Part shown: positions 7,275-16,654 of the stretch, in pieces
How positions within the stretch are numbered: the stretch's first letter is position 1
Layout: each line of letters opens with the position of its first letter
From: Castellaniella sp034675905
GTDB taxonomy: Bacteria; Pseudomonadota; Gammaproteobacteria; Burkholderiales; Burkholderiaceae_B
Direction: 5' to 3'
DNA: 64,000 nt
NCBI RefSeq assembly: GCF_034675905.1
Contig: NZ_JAUCCV010000002.1
Span: forward strand, 639,955-703,954
Position numbers and translations under genes: made by a program
The notes under the pieces: model-generated
What the model was told of the DNA's origin: nothing
The model's input: only the letters and a program-made list of their open reading frames with translations
Databases searched by the model: none

Positions 7275-10247
7275 ATGCTGACGCCAGCTACCGATCTACT
7301 GCGTGACCTCATGATGATGGATTCCTTTTTCCTGACAGCCGCCGACGGGACGAACTTCGTCCAGGGCAGCTACCAGGCCGGCCTGGTCTTTCTGTCCGTC
7401 CTGGTGCCGGTCTGCCTGTCTTTGATGGCCTTGCATACCGCGCACATCGCCCTGAACACACAGAACCGCGCATACCGCCACATCGCCATCGGCATGGGCG
7501 GCATCGCCCTGGGCGGCGGCATCTGGGCCATGCATTTCATCGGCATGCTGGCCTTCACGCTGCCGGCCCCGGTGCGCTACGACCTGAATCTGACCCTGCT
7601 GTCGCTGCTGCCCGGTTGGGCCGCATCCTGGCTGGCCCTGTACATGTTGTCGCGATCGCATCTGTCGCCTGGCTTGCTGACCATCAGCGGCGCCCTGATG
7701 GGGGCCGGCATCGGCCTGATGCATTACACCGGCATGATGGCCATGGTGACCCCGCTGGCCATGCGCTACGACCCGGCGCTGTTCGCACTGTCCATTCTGG
7801 TGGCCGTGATCCTGGCTATGCTGGCCCTGTGGATCCGCTTCGGGCTGCAGCAGACCCGGCTGGACGCCCGCCTGCGCTTTGTCCTGAGCGGCGGCATCAT
7901 GGGAGTCGCCATCGCCGGCATGCACTACACCGGCATGGCGGCCGTGCGCTTCCTGGGCGAACCCGGCCTGGCCGACCATACCATCCGCGTGGATGCAGCC
8001 TACGGCGCGCTGGCCCTGTCGTCCCTGACCATCACCATCGGCGTGCTGGTGGCCGCCCTGAACGGCCTGATCCACACCCGCGAACTGTACCGCCAGGTCG
8101 ATCTCAGCAAATCCCGCCTGCGTGCCATCGTCGACACGGCGGTGGACGCCATCATCACCATCGACGGCTACGGCACCGTGCAGGAATTCAGCCCGTCGGC
8201 CGAACGCCTGTTCGGCTACACGGCCGGCGAGGTCATCGGCCGCAACGTCAAGATGCTGATGCCCGAGCCCTACCATTCCGAACACGACGGGTATCTGCGC
8301 CGCTACCGCGACACCGGAGAAGCCCACATCATCGGCTCCGGGCGCGAAGTCACGGGCCGGCGCAAGGACGGCAGCCAAATGCCGGTGCGCCTGGCCGTCG
8401 GTCGGGTAGCCATGGTCGGCGGCGATCCGCTGTACGTGGGGATACTGACCGACATCAGCGACCGGCAGGCGCTGGAAGCATCCCTGCGCGAAACCGCCCA
8501 GCGAGCGGAACAGGCCGCCGCCGCCAAGAGCCGGTTTCTGGCCAACATGAGCCACGAAATCCGCACACCGATGAATTCCATCATCGGCTTTGCCGAACTG
8601 CTGCAGCAGACCGACCTGAGCGCCACCCAGCGCAGCCATCTGAACACGATCGGCCAGTCATCGCGCACCTTGCTGCGGCTGATCAACGACATCCTGGACA
8701 CAACCAAACTGGAACACGGCCAGATGGCGCTGGAAAACCGGGATTTTTCCCTGAAGGCGCTGGCGCAGCAGATCGAATCCTCGTTGCGCCTGAGCGCCCA
8801 GGCCCGCAGCCTGAGCCTGACGATCCATTACCCGGCGGACATGCCGGAATACTTCCAGGGCGATACGCTGCGACTGCTGCAGATCCTGACCAATCTGGTG
8901 GGCAATGCCATCAAGTTCACCGAAACCGGCGGCGTCGACATTCATTTTTCCTACGAGCCCGGCACGGTGCACATCCACGTCCGCGACACCGGCATCGGCA
9001 TGACGGCTGACCAGATCCGCGCGATCTTCAACCCGTTTACCCAGGCTGACGCCTCCATCAGCAGACGCTTTGGCGGCACCGGGCTGGGGACGACCATTGC
9101 ACGGCAACTGGTGCAATCCATGGGCGGGCGCATCGAGGTCGACAGCACGCCTGGCCAGGGCAGCACATTCTCTATCTGCCTGCCGCTACCGCTGGGCAAA
9201 GCGCCCGCCGCCGTGCCGGCCGCCGAACTGCTGGCTTTGCCGCCTCTCCGGTGCCTGATCGCCGATGACGTGGACCTCAATCTGGAGCTATTGACCCTCA
9301 CGCTGCAAGCGCAGGGCCACCAGGTCACCTCCGCACGCGACGGTAAGGAAGCGGTCGATAAATTCCTGGCGGGGACCTTCGACGTGGTGCTGATGGACGT
9401 CCATATGCCCGGCACCGATGGCCTGCAGGCCACCCGCCTGATCCGCCAACATGAGCGCAGCCGCGCACTCACCCCCACCCCGATCATCGCCCTGACCGCC
9501 AGTGTCATGGCCCACGACCGGCAGCAGGCCGAACAGGCCGGCATGGATGGCTTTGCCGTCAAGCCGCTGGATGCTGCGCGCCTGTTCAAAGAAATCGCCC
9601 GTGTGCTGTCACACCGACACCCGGCTGCCTCCGCCGAATCCCCGGCGACGCCCCCGATGACCGGCGCGCCCATCGACTGGGATCGCGGTATCGCGCTATG
9701 GGGAGACCGCACCCGGCTGGCCGAACGCATCCTGGCTTTTCTGGACGACTTCCTGGACCATCACCCCCTGGCCGCCCTAGAGACGCACAATGCCGATCCG
9801 GAAACCCTGTGCTTCAGTCTGCATGGACTGCGCGGCGCGGCAGGCAATCTGGGATTGCAGGCCCTGTCGCGTTACGCCGGCGACCTGGAAGACCAGATCC
9901 GCGCCGGCGCCACGAACGACGTCCCGTCCCGGCTATCCGCCTTGCCAGCCCTGGTGCTGGCGGCGCGCCAGGAAGCCCGATCCGCCCTGGCAGCCCGGCC
10001 CGCCACGACCAACGACATCCCCGCACAGCCCGTCTGCCAAGATCTCCTGGGCGCCGTCACCGCACTACAGGCTGTCCTGACCCGGCACGAACTGGACGAT
10101 GCAGCGCTCGAGACGGTCTGCGCAGGCCTGACGGCAGATGGTCAGCAGGCGCAGGCCACTGCCCTGCGCCACGCCGCCGACGCGTTCGACTTCGCTCGCG
10201 CCAGCGCCCTGTTGCAAGCCTGGCTGGATGAAAAGATACCGTCATGA
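7275..10247 (+). CDS. MHYT-PAS hybrid sensor histidine kinase with REC and Hpt domains
   Basis: This 990-residue membrane kinase begins with an MHYT sensor of about seven helices (MHFIGM, MHYTGM and MHYTGM repeats; the family is proposed to bind a metal and sense a diatomic gas). Next come a PAS domain (about 285-395), HisKA with phospho-acceptor H427, an HATPase domain (N-box LTNLVGNAIKFT, DTGIGM, GGTGLG), a receiver with D708, and a C-terminal Hpt domain with H850 in HGLRGAAGN. It is thus a complete internal phosphorelay. The end overlaps the HD-GYP regulator gene by 4 bp, so that regulator is the probable phosphate target. A later ATG around 7311 (MMMDSFF) is an alternative start. The signal is not known. 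Confidence 0.93.
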   Translation: MLTPATDLLRDLMMMDSFFLTAADGTNFVQGSYQAGLVFLSVLVPVCLSLMALHTAHIALNTQNRAYRHIAIGMGGIALGGGIWAMHFIGMLAFTLPAPVRYDLNLTLLSLLPGWAASWLALYMLSRSHLSPGLLTISGALMGAGIGLMHYTGMMAMVTPLAMRYDPALFALSILVAVILAMLALWIRFGLQQTRLDARLRFVLSGGIMGVAIAGMHYTGMAAVRFLGEPGLADHTIRVDAAYGALALSSLTITIGVLVAALNGLIHTRELYRQVDLSKSRLRAIVDTAVDAIITIDGYGTVQEFSPSAERLFGYTAGEVIGRNVKMLMPEPYHSEHDGYLRRYRDTGEAHIIGSGREVTGRRKDGSQMPVRLAVGRVAMVGGDPLYVGILTDISDRQALEASLRETAQRAEQAAAAKSRFLANMSHEIRTPMNSIIGFAELLQQTDLSATQRSHLNTIGQSSRTLLRLINDILDTTKLEHGQMALENRDFSLKALAQQIESSLRLSAQARSLSLTIHYPADMPEYFQGDTLRLLQILTNLVGNAIKFTETGGVDIHFSYEPGTVHIHVRDTGIGMTADQIRAIFNPFTQADASISRRFGGTGLGTTIARQLVQSMGGRIEVDSTPGQGSTFSICLPLPLGKAPAAVPAAELLALPPLRCLIADDVDLNLELLTLTLQAQGHQVTSARDGKEAVDKFLAGTFDVVLMDVHMPGTDGLQATRLIRQHERSRALTPTPIIALTASVMAHDRQQAEQAGMDGFAVKPLDAARLFKEIARVLSHRHPAASAESPATPPMTGAPIDWDRGIALWGDRTRLAERILAFLDDFLDHHPLAALETHNADPETLCFSLHGLRGAAGNLGLQALSRYAGDLEDQIRAGATNDVPSRLSALPALVLAARQEARSALAARPATTNDIPAQPVCQDLLGAVTALQAVLTRHELDDAALETVCAGLTADGQQAQATALRHAADAFDFARASALLQAWLDEKIPS

Positions 10248-11251
10248 ATGCCCATACCGATACCCGGCGCACCCTGCTGCTGGTCGATGATGAACCCACC
10301 AACCTGCAGGTCCTGCGCCACACCTTGCAGGCCGACTATCGCTTGCTGTTCGCCAAAGACGGCCCTGCGGCACTGGCCCTGCTGCAAACAGACCGGCCCG
10401 ACCTGATCCTGCTGGACATCATGATGCCCGGCATGTCGGGTTATGACGTCTGCGCGATACTAAAAAACGACGCCGGCACCCAGTCGATTCCGATCATCTT
10501 CGTCACTGCGCTCAACGACGCCGCCGACGAACACAAGGGCCTCGAACTGGGCGCTGTGGACTACATCACCAAGCCCTTCAGCCCACCCATCGTCCAGGCT
10601 CGCGTACGTACGCACCTGTCCCTGGTCCAGGCCACCGAAGTCCGGGAAACCCGTCTGCAGATCATCCGCTGCCTAGGAGCCGCTGCCGAATACCGGGACA
10701 ATGAAACCGGCCTGCATATCGTGCGCATGAGCCACTACGCCTGGCGCCTGGCCCGCGAGATCGGCTACAGCGACGAGGCCGCTGACGAACTGCTGCATGC
10801 TGCGCCCATGCACGACGTGGGCAAGATCGGCATCCCGGACAGCGTGCTGCTTAAACCCGGCAAGCTGGACCCCGCCGAATGGGCCATCATGCGCCAGCAT
10901 CCCGCCATCGGCGCCCGCATCATCGGCGACCATCCTTCCGGCCTGCTGCGGCTGGCCGCGACCATCGCCCTGCGACACCACGAAAAATGGGATGGCAGCG
11001 GCTATCCCGACGGCTTGGCGGGCGAGGCCATCCCCTTGGCGGCGCGCATCGTGGCCCTGGCGGACGTCTTTGACGCCCTGACCAGCGTGCGCCCCTATAA
11101 ATCCGCCTGGTCCGTGGACGATGCCATGCACTACATCCGCGAGCAAAGCGGCCGCCATTTCGATCCCGCGCTGATCGAGGCCTTTGAACGCTGTCTGCCG
11201 GATATTCTGGTCTTCAAGGCTCGCTGGGCGGATGACGCCGCCACCCCCTAG
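10244..11251 (+). CDS. Response regulator with HD-GYP c-di-GMP phosphodiesterase domain
   Basis: This 335-residue protein has an N-terminal receiver domain (acidic pair at 15-16, phospho-acceptor D58, conserved K near 110) joined to an HD-GYP domain (about 145-330). The metal-binding HDVGKIG motif at about 189 and HHEKWDGSGYPDGL at about 245-258 are intact, so it should degrade cyclic di-GMP to GMP when activated. RpfG is the best-known protein with this architecture. The start codon lies inside the stop of the hybrid kinase (ATGA), so the two are translated together and almost certainly form one signalling pair that opposes the neighbouring cyclase. Confidence 0.94.
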   Translation: MNAHTDTRRTLLLVDDEPTNLQVLRHTLQADYRLLFAKDGPAALALLQTDRPDLILLDIMMPGMSGYDVCAILKNDAGTQSIPIIFVTALNDAADEHKGLELGAVDYITKPFSPPIVQARVRTHLSLVQATEVRETRLQIIRCLGAAAEYRDNETGLHIVRMSHYAWRLAREIGYSDEAADELLHAAPMHDVGKIGIPDSVLLKPGKLDPAEWAIMRQHPAIGARIIGDHPSGLLRLAATIALRHHEKWDGSGYPDGLAGEAIPLAARIVALADVFDALTSVRPYKSAWSVDDAMHYIREQSGRHFDPALIEAFERCLPDILVFKARWADDAATP

Positions 11252-11371
11252 CCACACGGCAACCCACGCACCGCAGCCGAACAGACTATCGGCATGCGCA
11301 TAAACACGGATTCACAGGCTGGGGTTTGCGTCGCAGAATGCGGAAACAGGGGGCAGCCAGACATCCTGGCG

Positions 11372-11408
11372 GCAAAGACAACAATGCCCAGGCGAGACCT
11401 GGGCATTG
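11372..11408 (-). terminator. Terminator of tRNA-Lys
   Basis: On the minus strand, 11 nt after the tRNA CCA end, an 11-bp perfect stem (CAATGCCCAGG and complement, loop of 5) is followed by the T-rich TTGTCTTTG. This is a typical intrinsic terminator. Confidence 0.75.
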
Positions 11409-11419
11409 CAGGGGAAGCA

Positions 11420-11495
11420 TGGTGGGTCGTGCGCGGTTCGAACGCGCGACCAACGGATTAAAAGTCCGGTGCTCTACCGACTGAGCTAACGACCC
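11420..11495 (-). tRNA. tRNA-Lys (anticodon TTT)
   Basis: The minus strand folds as a 76-nt tRNA: acceptor GGGTCGT paired with ACGACCC, a D-arm with GTCGGTAGAGC, an anticodon loop CTTTTAA giving TTT, and a TTCGAAC T-loop. The CCA end is encoded. It is a single-gene unit with its own downstream terminator. Confidence 0.97.
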
Positions 11496-11522
11496 AACAT
11501 AAGCATTAAATTTTGACATCTT

Positions 11523-12362
11523 ATGAAAATCTCGTCAAGCGGCTCGACAGAAAACATCATTGTCATGTCAGATTCTGAGGGTTCAGCAACTCTGCGGCTG
11601 CATATTGTCTCCGACCTGCACCTCAGCATGCAGGGTCTGGTCTTGCCCGACATCCAGGCCGACGCCACGATCCTGGCCGGGGATATCGCCCGCCCTCAGG
11701 CAGCGATGCAATGGGCCGGGCAAATCCCCCGCCCGGTGCTGTACGTGCCGGGCAATCACGAATTCTACGGGGGAGACATCCCCGGCGTGCGGGCGCAACT
11801 GGCACAGGCAGCCATGCAATACGGGGTCGAATTGCTGGACCAACGCGCCCTTGTCATCAAGGGGGTGCGCTTCCTCGGGGTGACGCTCTGGACGGATTTC
11901 GAACTGTTCGGCACCGATCAGCGCGACCAGGCCATGGAGCAGACCAGTCAATTCATGCGGGATTTCCAGGTCATCAAAAATGGCGACGGATCGCGCTTCA
12001 CGCCCCAGGACGCGGCGGCGCTGTTTCGCCAGCAATACGACTGGCTGGATGCCGCTCTGGACGAGCCGTTCGACGGGCCTACGGTGGTGATCACCCACCA
12101 CGCACCCAGCCTGCGCAGTGTCCATCCCCGCTTTGAAGATTCTTTAGTCAGCGCAGGTTTCGTCTCTGATTGCACCGGGCTGATGGGCCGATCCTGTCTA
12201 TGGATTCACGGCCACACGCACGATAGCTTCGACTACGCCGTGCGCGGCACCCGGGTGCTGTGCAACCCTCGTGGGTACTGCCGCGACGGTGTCAACGAGA
12301 ACCCGGCCTTCAAGCCGGCATTCTGCGTCGACGTACCGATCACGACATCATCGAGCTCGTGA
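11523..12362 (+). CDS. Calcineurin-like metallophosphoesterase
   Basis: This 279-residue cytoplasmic protein has all the metallophosphoesterase signatures: SDLHLS (metal-binding D and H), LAGDIARP, VPGNHEFYGG, THHAPS and a closing GHTH. It would hydrolyse a phosphoester with two bound metals, but the substrate is not evident. A second ATG at 11565 (MSDSEG) is an equally possible start, and neither has a clear ribosome-binding site. The gene lies 27 bp from tRNA-Lys on the opposite strand and its last 15 bp overlap the convergent glycosidase gene. Best compared with Ser/Thr-phosphatase-like or YfcE-like proteins. Confidence 0.85.
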   Translation: MKISSSGSTENIIVMSDSEGSATLRLHIVSDLHLSMQGLVLPDIQADATILAGDIARPQAAMQWAGQIPRPVLYVPGNHEFYGGDIPGVRAQLAQAAMQYGVELLDQRALVIKGVRFLGVTLWTDFELFGTDQRDQAMEQTSQFMRDFQVIKNGDGSRFTPQDAAALFRQQYDWLDAALDEPFDGPTVVITHHAPSLRSVHPRFEDSLVSAGFVSDCTGLMGRSCLWIHGHTHDSFDYAVRGTRVLCNPRGYCRDGVNENPAFKPAFCVDVPITTSSSS

Positions 12363-14537
12363 AATACGCACTTCCGCACCGCGCCGCTTGACCTCCAGGC
12401 CTGCGGACGGCAGGATTTTCAAGCCTTCCAGCCCTTTGATATAGCTGGACCCCTGCATCTGCATGACGCGAATCTTGTTACGCATGACGACCGGATTGTG
12501 TTCGGGCATGCCGAACATCCAGACCTCTTCCAGGATGCGGGCGGAATTGATTTCCCCCGTATGCTGGGCAACGGGCCCCAGACACAGCATGTGCCCCTCG
12601 CGGCCAAACACCGGCAGCGCATCCAGGCCGGCTCGCACCGTCCAGCACGTGCCGCCCTCGTAGCGCCAGCCGGTGCTCAGATCCCACCAAGCGTCGCCCT
12701 TGGGCAGGTAGACTTCGGTTTCCCCGCCGGGCTGCATGACGGGCGCCACCAGCAGCGCCGGCCCCAGCAGATACTGGGTATCCCAGACATGGGCGTCCGG
12801 ATCGGCGGGATAAGCCTGAGCCATGGAACGCTGCACGGGCAAGCCGGTGCGCACAGCATCATCAATAATGCCGGCCACATAGGGCAACAAACGATAGCGC
12901 CACTGCAGCCAATGCTTGATCACGGCCCGGGTATCGGTATCAAAGGCATCCGGCATCAGATCAGGGAGCCCCTGGAAGCTGAAGTTGGCGGAAAACACCC
13001 CCATGGCCAGCCAGCGCAGGTAAAGTTCTGCCGACATCGTCGAAGCCGGCCGCGCCGCGCAACCCAGACCATGGGTCTGGACCGCCACGCCGCTATTGCC
13101 GACGGACAAGGCCGCCCGCAGGGTCCGGGCATAACCATCCCAGCTATTGTCCACGTCCGGCCCCTGTTGCCAGGCGAAACGCTGTACGCCCGGGAACAGG
13201 TCGCGGCTGAGCATCACGCCTTCTTGGGGAGTGCGCGGCCCGGCCACGGCATCGAACAGCGCCTGACGCGCCAGGTGCGGATAGGCGGTGCGCAACACGG
13301 CGCCGGTTTCGCCGCCACGGGCCTCGACATCAGGCGGAAAATCAAACTGGGCCTGACAGACGGGGGCTTCCAGGCCGTCTTCCAGCGCCTGTTGATAGCG
13401 TTCGGCCCACAAGCGGCGAGCGTCCTTATGGGTCAGGTCCAGCAGACCAAAAGGCTGGCCGCCGGAGGCCGGCGTGCCGGGATAAACCCAGGCGGCCCCA
13501 TCCGCATCGCATAACAGCCAGCCGCGGTCTTCCCATTCATCGAACAGGACCGTGCCCTGCAATACGCCGGGGACCACGCTGCCGGCCAGATGCACATCCA
13601 TGGATCCGGCGGCGGCGGCCAGCGCACGCCAGTCCGGAACACGATCCGACCACTCGAATACCGGCTTGTCGGACTGAAACCCGACAATGGCGGGATCCGC
13701 CAACCGCAGGGCGTCCAGCGCCAGTCCCTGCGCCCGCAGGCTGCGAATCTGCTGCAGGCTGTGCTCAACCGACTGCCCTGCCGCCTGATCCAGCCAGACG
13801 CCCATGGGCCAGAGGTTGGGCTGCCCGGCACGCCCGGTCAGCGCCGTATATTGATTCAGAATTTCGGACGGATCCCCCACGAACAGGAACAGATCCAGGC
13901 CCGCGCCGCGCACCTGCACACGGTAGTGCGCAGATGTTTGCAGGTCATGTTCGACCCGATCCAGGGTATTGGCGAATACCCCCCAGCCCAGAGGGCTCCA
14001 GACCAAGGGCAACACACGATCCACCGGCGCATCGGACACCAGACGGCAACCGCGCCGGTCCTGATCTCCCTGGGTTTCACCCAGACCGAACAGGCCCTCG
14101 GTCTCGGCCAGAGACCATTCAAGCGACCAGACGGGTTCCCCATCGCCTTGCGCAGCAGGGCGGGACGACATCCGGACGCGCGCCACGCAATGATCCTGGC
14201 GCAGCAGCTGGATGGCAGGCTCGGCCCCGCGAATGTCCAGGCAGGCATCCCCCTGGGTCAGGCGCCACGCCCCAGGCTCGGGCGACTGGCAGTCGAGTTC
14301 ACCGACCGCCTCTTGGCGAGCCAACAACATATCGGCCTGACGTTGCATCCGCAACGTAGGTTTGCCGGGCTCCAGCCAGGCGCGTGGTCCGCAGCGCAGG
14401 CGGAACACGCCGGGCGCGTGGGCTTCAATGCGCAAACACCATTCGTCAGAATGGTAGGCCCATTCGACGTAGGACGACGTCGTGGTGACCGGGCCAGTCT
14501 CGAACAGTTGGTCCGCCAATTCGATGGTGGGCGACAC
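12348..14537 (-). CDS. Glycoside hydrolase family 31-like protein
   Basis: This 729-residue protein resembles GH31 alpha-glucosidases/alpha-xylosidases: an N-terminal beta-sandwich, a region (ETEGLFGLGETQGD) like the family GLGE motif, a barrel with MGVWLDQ, and C-terminal beta domains. Candidate catalytic residues are D399 (in QFDFPP, replacing the usual KTDFGE) and D461 or D463 (in PDVDNSWDGY, matching the GDNxSxW acid/base region). The motifs are divergent, so activity and substrate are uncertain. The GTG start at 14537 is chosen because AGAGGA lies 7 nt upstream. No signal peptide is present, and no sugar transporter or regulator is adjacent, so it appears to be a solitary cytoplasmic enzyme. 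Confidence 0.8.
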   Translation of the reverse strand: MSPTIELADQLFETGPVTTTSSYVEWAYHSDEWCLRIEAHAPGVFRLRCGPRAWLEPGKPTLRMQRQADMLLARQEAVGELDCQSPEPGAWRLTQGDACLDIRGAEPAIQLLRQDHCVARVRMSSRPAAQGDGEPVWSLEWSLAETEGLFGLGETQGDQDRRGCRLVSDAPVDRVLPLVWSPLGWGVFANTLDRVEHDLQTSAHYRVQVRGAGLDLFLFVGDPSEILNQYTALTGRAGQPNLWPMGVWLDQAAGQSVEHSLQQIRSLRAQGLALDALRLADPAIVGFQSDKPVFEWSDRVPDWRALAAAAGSMDVHLAGSVVPGVLQGTVLFDEWEDRGWLLCDADGAAWVYPGTPASGGQPFGLLDLTHKDARRLWAERYQQALEDGLEAPVCQAQFDFPPDVEARGGETGAVLRTAYPHLARQALFDAVAGPRTPQEGVMLSRDLFPGVQRFAWQQGPDVDNSWDGYARTLRAALSVGNSGVAVQTHGLGCAARPASTMSAELYLRWLAMGVFSANFSFQGLPDLMPDAFDTDTRAVIKHWLQWRYRLLPYVAGIIDDAVRTGLPVQRSMAQAYPADPDAHVWDTQYLLGPALLVAPVMQPGGETEVYLPKGDAWWDLSTGWRYEGGTCWTVRAGLDALPVFGREGHMLCLGPVAQHTGEINSARILEEVWMFGMPEHNPVVMRNKIRVMQMQGSSYIKGLEGLKILPSAGLEVKRRGAEVRISRAR

Positions 14538-14697
14538 AGCGTGATCCTCTGGGCATTCGCCCACATGAGTCTTGTAAAAGATATTATTCTGACGGATTTA
14601 CGCCATAAAATAAAATCCGATCGTCATTTAGGTCTGAAAACCGCTGATTATCCCTGGTTTTCGGGTATTTTGATCGTTCCGGCATGATCGGACGGCC

Positions 14698-16560
14698 TCA
14701 GCGCAGCCGAATCCGATGCTGCAGTTCATGCTCGATCGGCCAGGGTTCCTGATCCAGACGCGCACCGATCAGATCCCCGGCCAGGGCCGACCAGCTCAGG
14801 CCGCGCGACCCATAGGCACAGGCCAGCCAGAGCCCCGGCAAGGCCGGGACGGCATCGACAATCGGCAGATGATCCCGCGTCGCCGCCCGCCATCCTGCCC
14901 ACCCCTGCGGCGCGGCGCGCCCCAGCCACGGCACCGCGCCTGCCGGCAACCAGGCGCCAAGCCGTTCCAGAATGTCGTGATGGCCGCTCTGGTCAGCCAC
15001 ACTATCGGCAGCGCCAGATCGGTACGTACTGCCCGCCACCGCCCAACCATGGCGCGGCGGCAGGCAGTAGCCATTGCCCGACAGGATACACGATGGCAGT
15101 CTGCGCTCGGACGATGACGGATACAGGCTGACCTGCCCCGCGATGGCTGTCATTCCCGCAAACACCGGCCAGTCCGCCAAGGATACGAGCCCTTCCAGCA
15201 GCAATGCGGCATGGCGGGCATTGGCCAGCACCAACTGATCCGCCGTCCCCAGCACCCTGCCGTCATCGGCCAGCAATCGCCAGCCGCCTTCGGCGGCGGC
15301 CTGCACACCGCCCACCCGCACAGCATGACGCGTGATGCCATGCTGTGACAGCAAGGCGGCGGTCAGCGCGCCAGGACACACCTGCAACGCGCGAGGAAAC
15401 CACAAGCCGCCATGGCGCACCGGCACACCCGCCTGCTGGCCCGCGGCATCGGCATCCAGCCAGCGCACCCAACTGCCGGGCAACTGCAAACGCGCCAATG
15501 CCTGCTGCTGCAAGCCAGCTTGCTCATCCGCCTGCGCGCAGACCAGGGCGCCACAGGCATCAGGTTGGGCATCCCCACCCAATGCCTGCCAGCGCGCCCA
15601 GGCGCGCTCCAGACCGGCACGACTCAGACGGGACCGTGTGTCGTCATCAGGACTCAAGGCGGGCACCAGAGCCGCCGCACCGAGCCGCCGCACGGAGGGG
15701 TCGACATCCAGCGCACAGAACGGGTCCCAGACCTGGATATCGTGCCCACGCAAGGCCAGCGCATGCGCCACACCGGCCCCGGCCAGCCCCGCCCCCACGA
15801 CCGCCACGGTCTGCCGACGCCAGCGCTGCAGCGGCGCTCCCAGATTAGGGCGCAGCACCGCTACCGTGATTTCGCGCTTACCTGCCAGACCGGGCGCTTT
15901 CCGGACCAGAAAGCCGGCATCCCGCAAATCCCGCCGCATCTGCCCGGCCACGCACCAGGTCGCCGCCGTCGCTCCCATCCGGGCCAGTCGCCGCAATTGA
16001 CTGAATACGGTGGGCGACCACATATCGGGATTGAGCCGGGGCGCAAAACCATCCAGAAAAAAGGCATCGGCGATAGCCTGAGCCTGCCGGGCCGTCCGCC
16101 GGATATCCCCGAACCACAAGGTCAGGCTCAGACGCCCATCCGCCAGATCCAGGCGATGCGCTCCCGGCGTCAGCGCCGGCCAGCAGGCCGCCAGTTCATC
16201 GGCCAGCGGCTGTACCGCATCCGGCAGACGCGCCCAGGCGCGGCGCAGGTCCGGCAGACGAAAGGGATGTGCCTCGAAGGCCAGATAATGCAAACGCGCG
16301 CTGCGCTGCGGGTCGTCATGCCAGGCCTGCCAGGCGGCCAGGAAATTCTGCCCCAGGCCGAAACCGGTCTCGCAGATGGTGAAAGCATCGCGTCCCTGCC
16401 AGCGCTGCGGCAAGCCATTGCCCTGTAAAAATACGTGCCGGGCCTGCCCCAACGGCCCTGCTGCGCCGTAATACACGTCGCCATAGCGTTCGCTGAGCGG
16501 GACGCCGTCCGCATCCTCGCTCCATTGCGCGGGAATCAGCTTTTCATAAGGGCCTGACAT
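14698..16560 (-). CDS. mnmC: Bifunctional tRNA wobble-uridine modification enzyme MnmC
   Basis: MnmC completes 5-methylaminomethyl-2-thiouridine at tRNA position 34. This 620-residue protein has both activities: an N-terminal SAM-dependent methyltransferase (about 1-245; ETGFGLGQNFL and a later LDGFAPRLNPDMW) and a C-terminal FAD oxidoreductase (from about 260; VVGAGLAGAGVAHALA dinucleotide fold, closing with ACAYGSRGLSWSALAGDLI). In E. coli the FAD part removes the carboxymethyl group and the methyltransferase adds the methyl. Length is close to the E. coli enzyme (about 668). It stands alone, divergent from the inositol-phosphatase gene with 94 bp between the starts. Confidence 0.93.
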   Translation of the reverse strand: MSGPYEKLIPAQWSEDADGVPLSERYGDVYYGAAGPLGQARHVFLQGNGLPQRWQGRDAFTICETGFGLGQNFLAAWQAWHDDPQRSARLHYLAFEAHPFRLPDLRRAWARLPDAVQPLADELAACWPALTPGAHRLDLADGRLSLTLWFGDIRRTARQAQAIADAFFLDGFAPRLNPDMWSPTVFSQLRRLARMGATAATWCVAGQMRRDLRDAGFLVRKAPGLAGKREITVAVLRPNLGAPLQRWRRQTVAVVGAGLAGAGVAHALALRGHDIQVWDPFCALDVDPSVRRLGAAALVPALSPDDDTRSRLSRAGLERAWARWQALGGDAQPDACGALVCAQADEQAGLQQQALARLQLPGSWVRWLDADAAGQQAGVPVRHGGLWFPRALQVCPGALTAALLSQHGITRHAVRVGGVQAAAEGGWRLLADDGRVLGTADQLVLANARHAALLLEGLVSLADWPVFAGMTAIAGQVSLYPSSSERRLPSCILSGNGYCLPPRHGWAVAGSTYRSGAADSVADQSGHHDILERLGAWLPAGAVPWLGRAAPQGWAGWRAATRDHLPIVDAVPALPGLWLACAYGSRGLSWSALAGDLIGARLDQEPWPIEHELQHRIRLR

Positions 16561-16654
16561 GCGGGGACACTCTCTCGATGCTCACGTACAATGAAATACA
16601 CGCCATGCAGGCCGGCTGGCGGCCGCGTGTGCGCAGCACAGGAACGATACTGAC

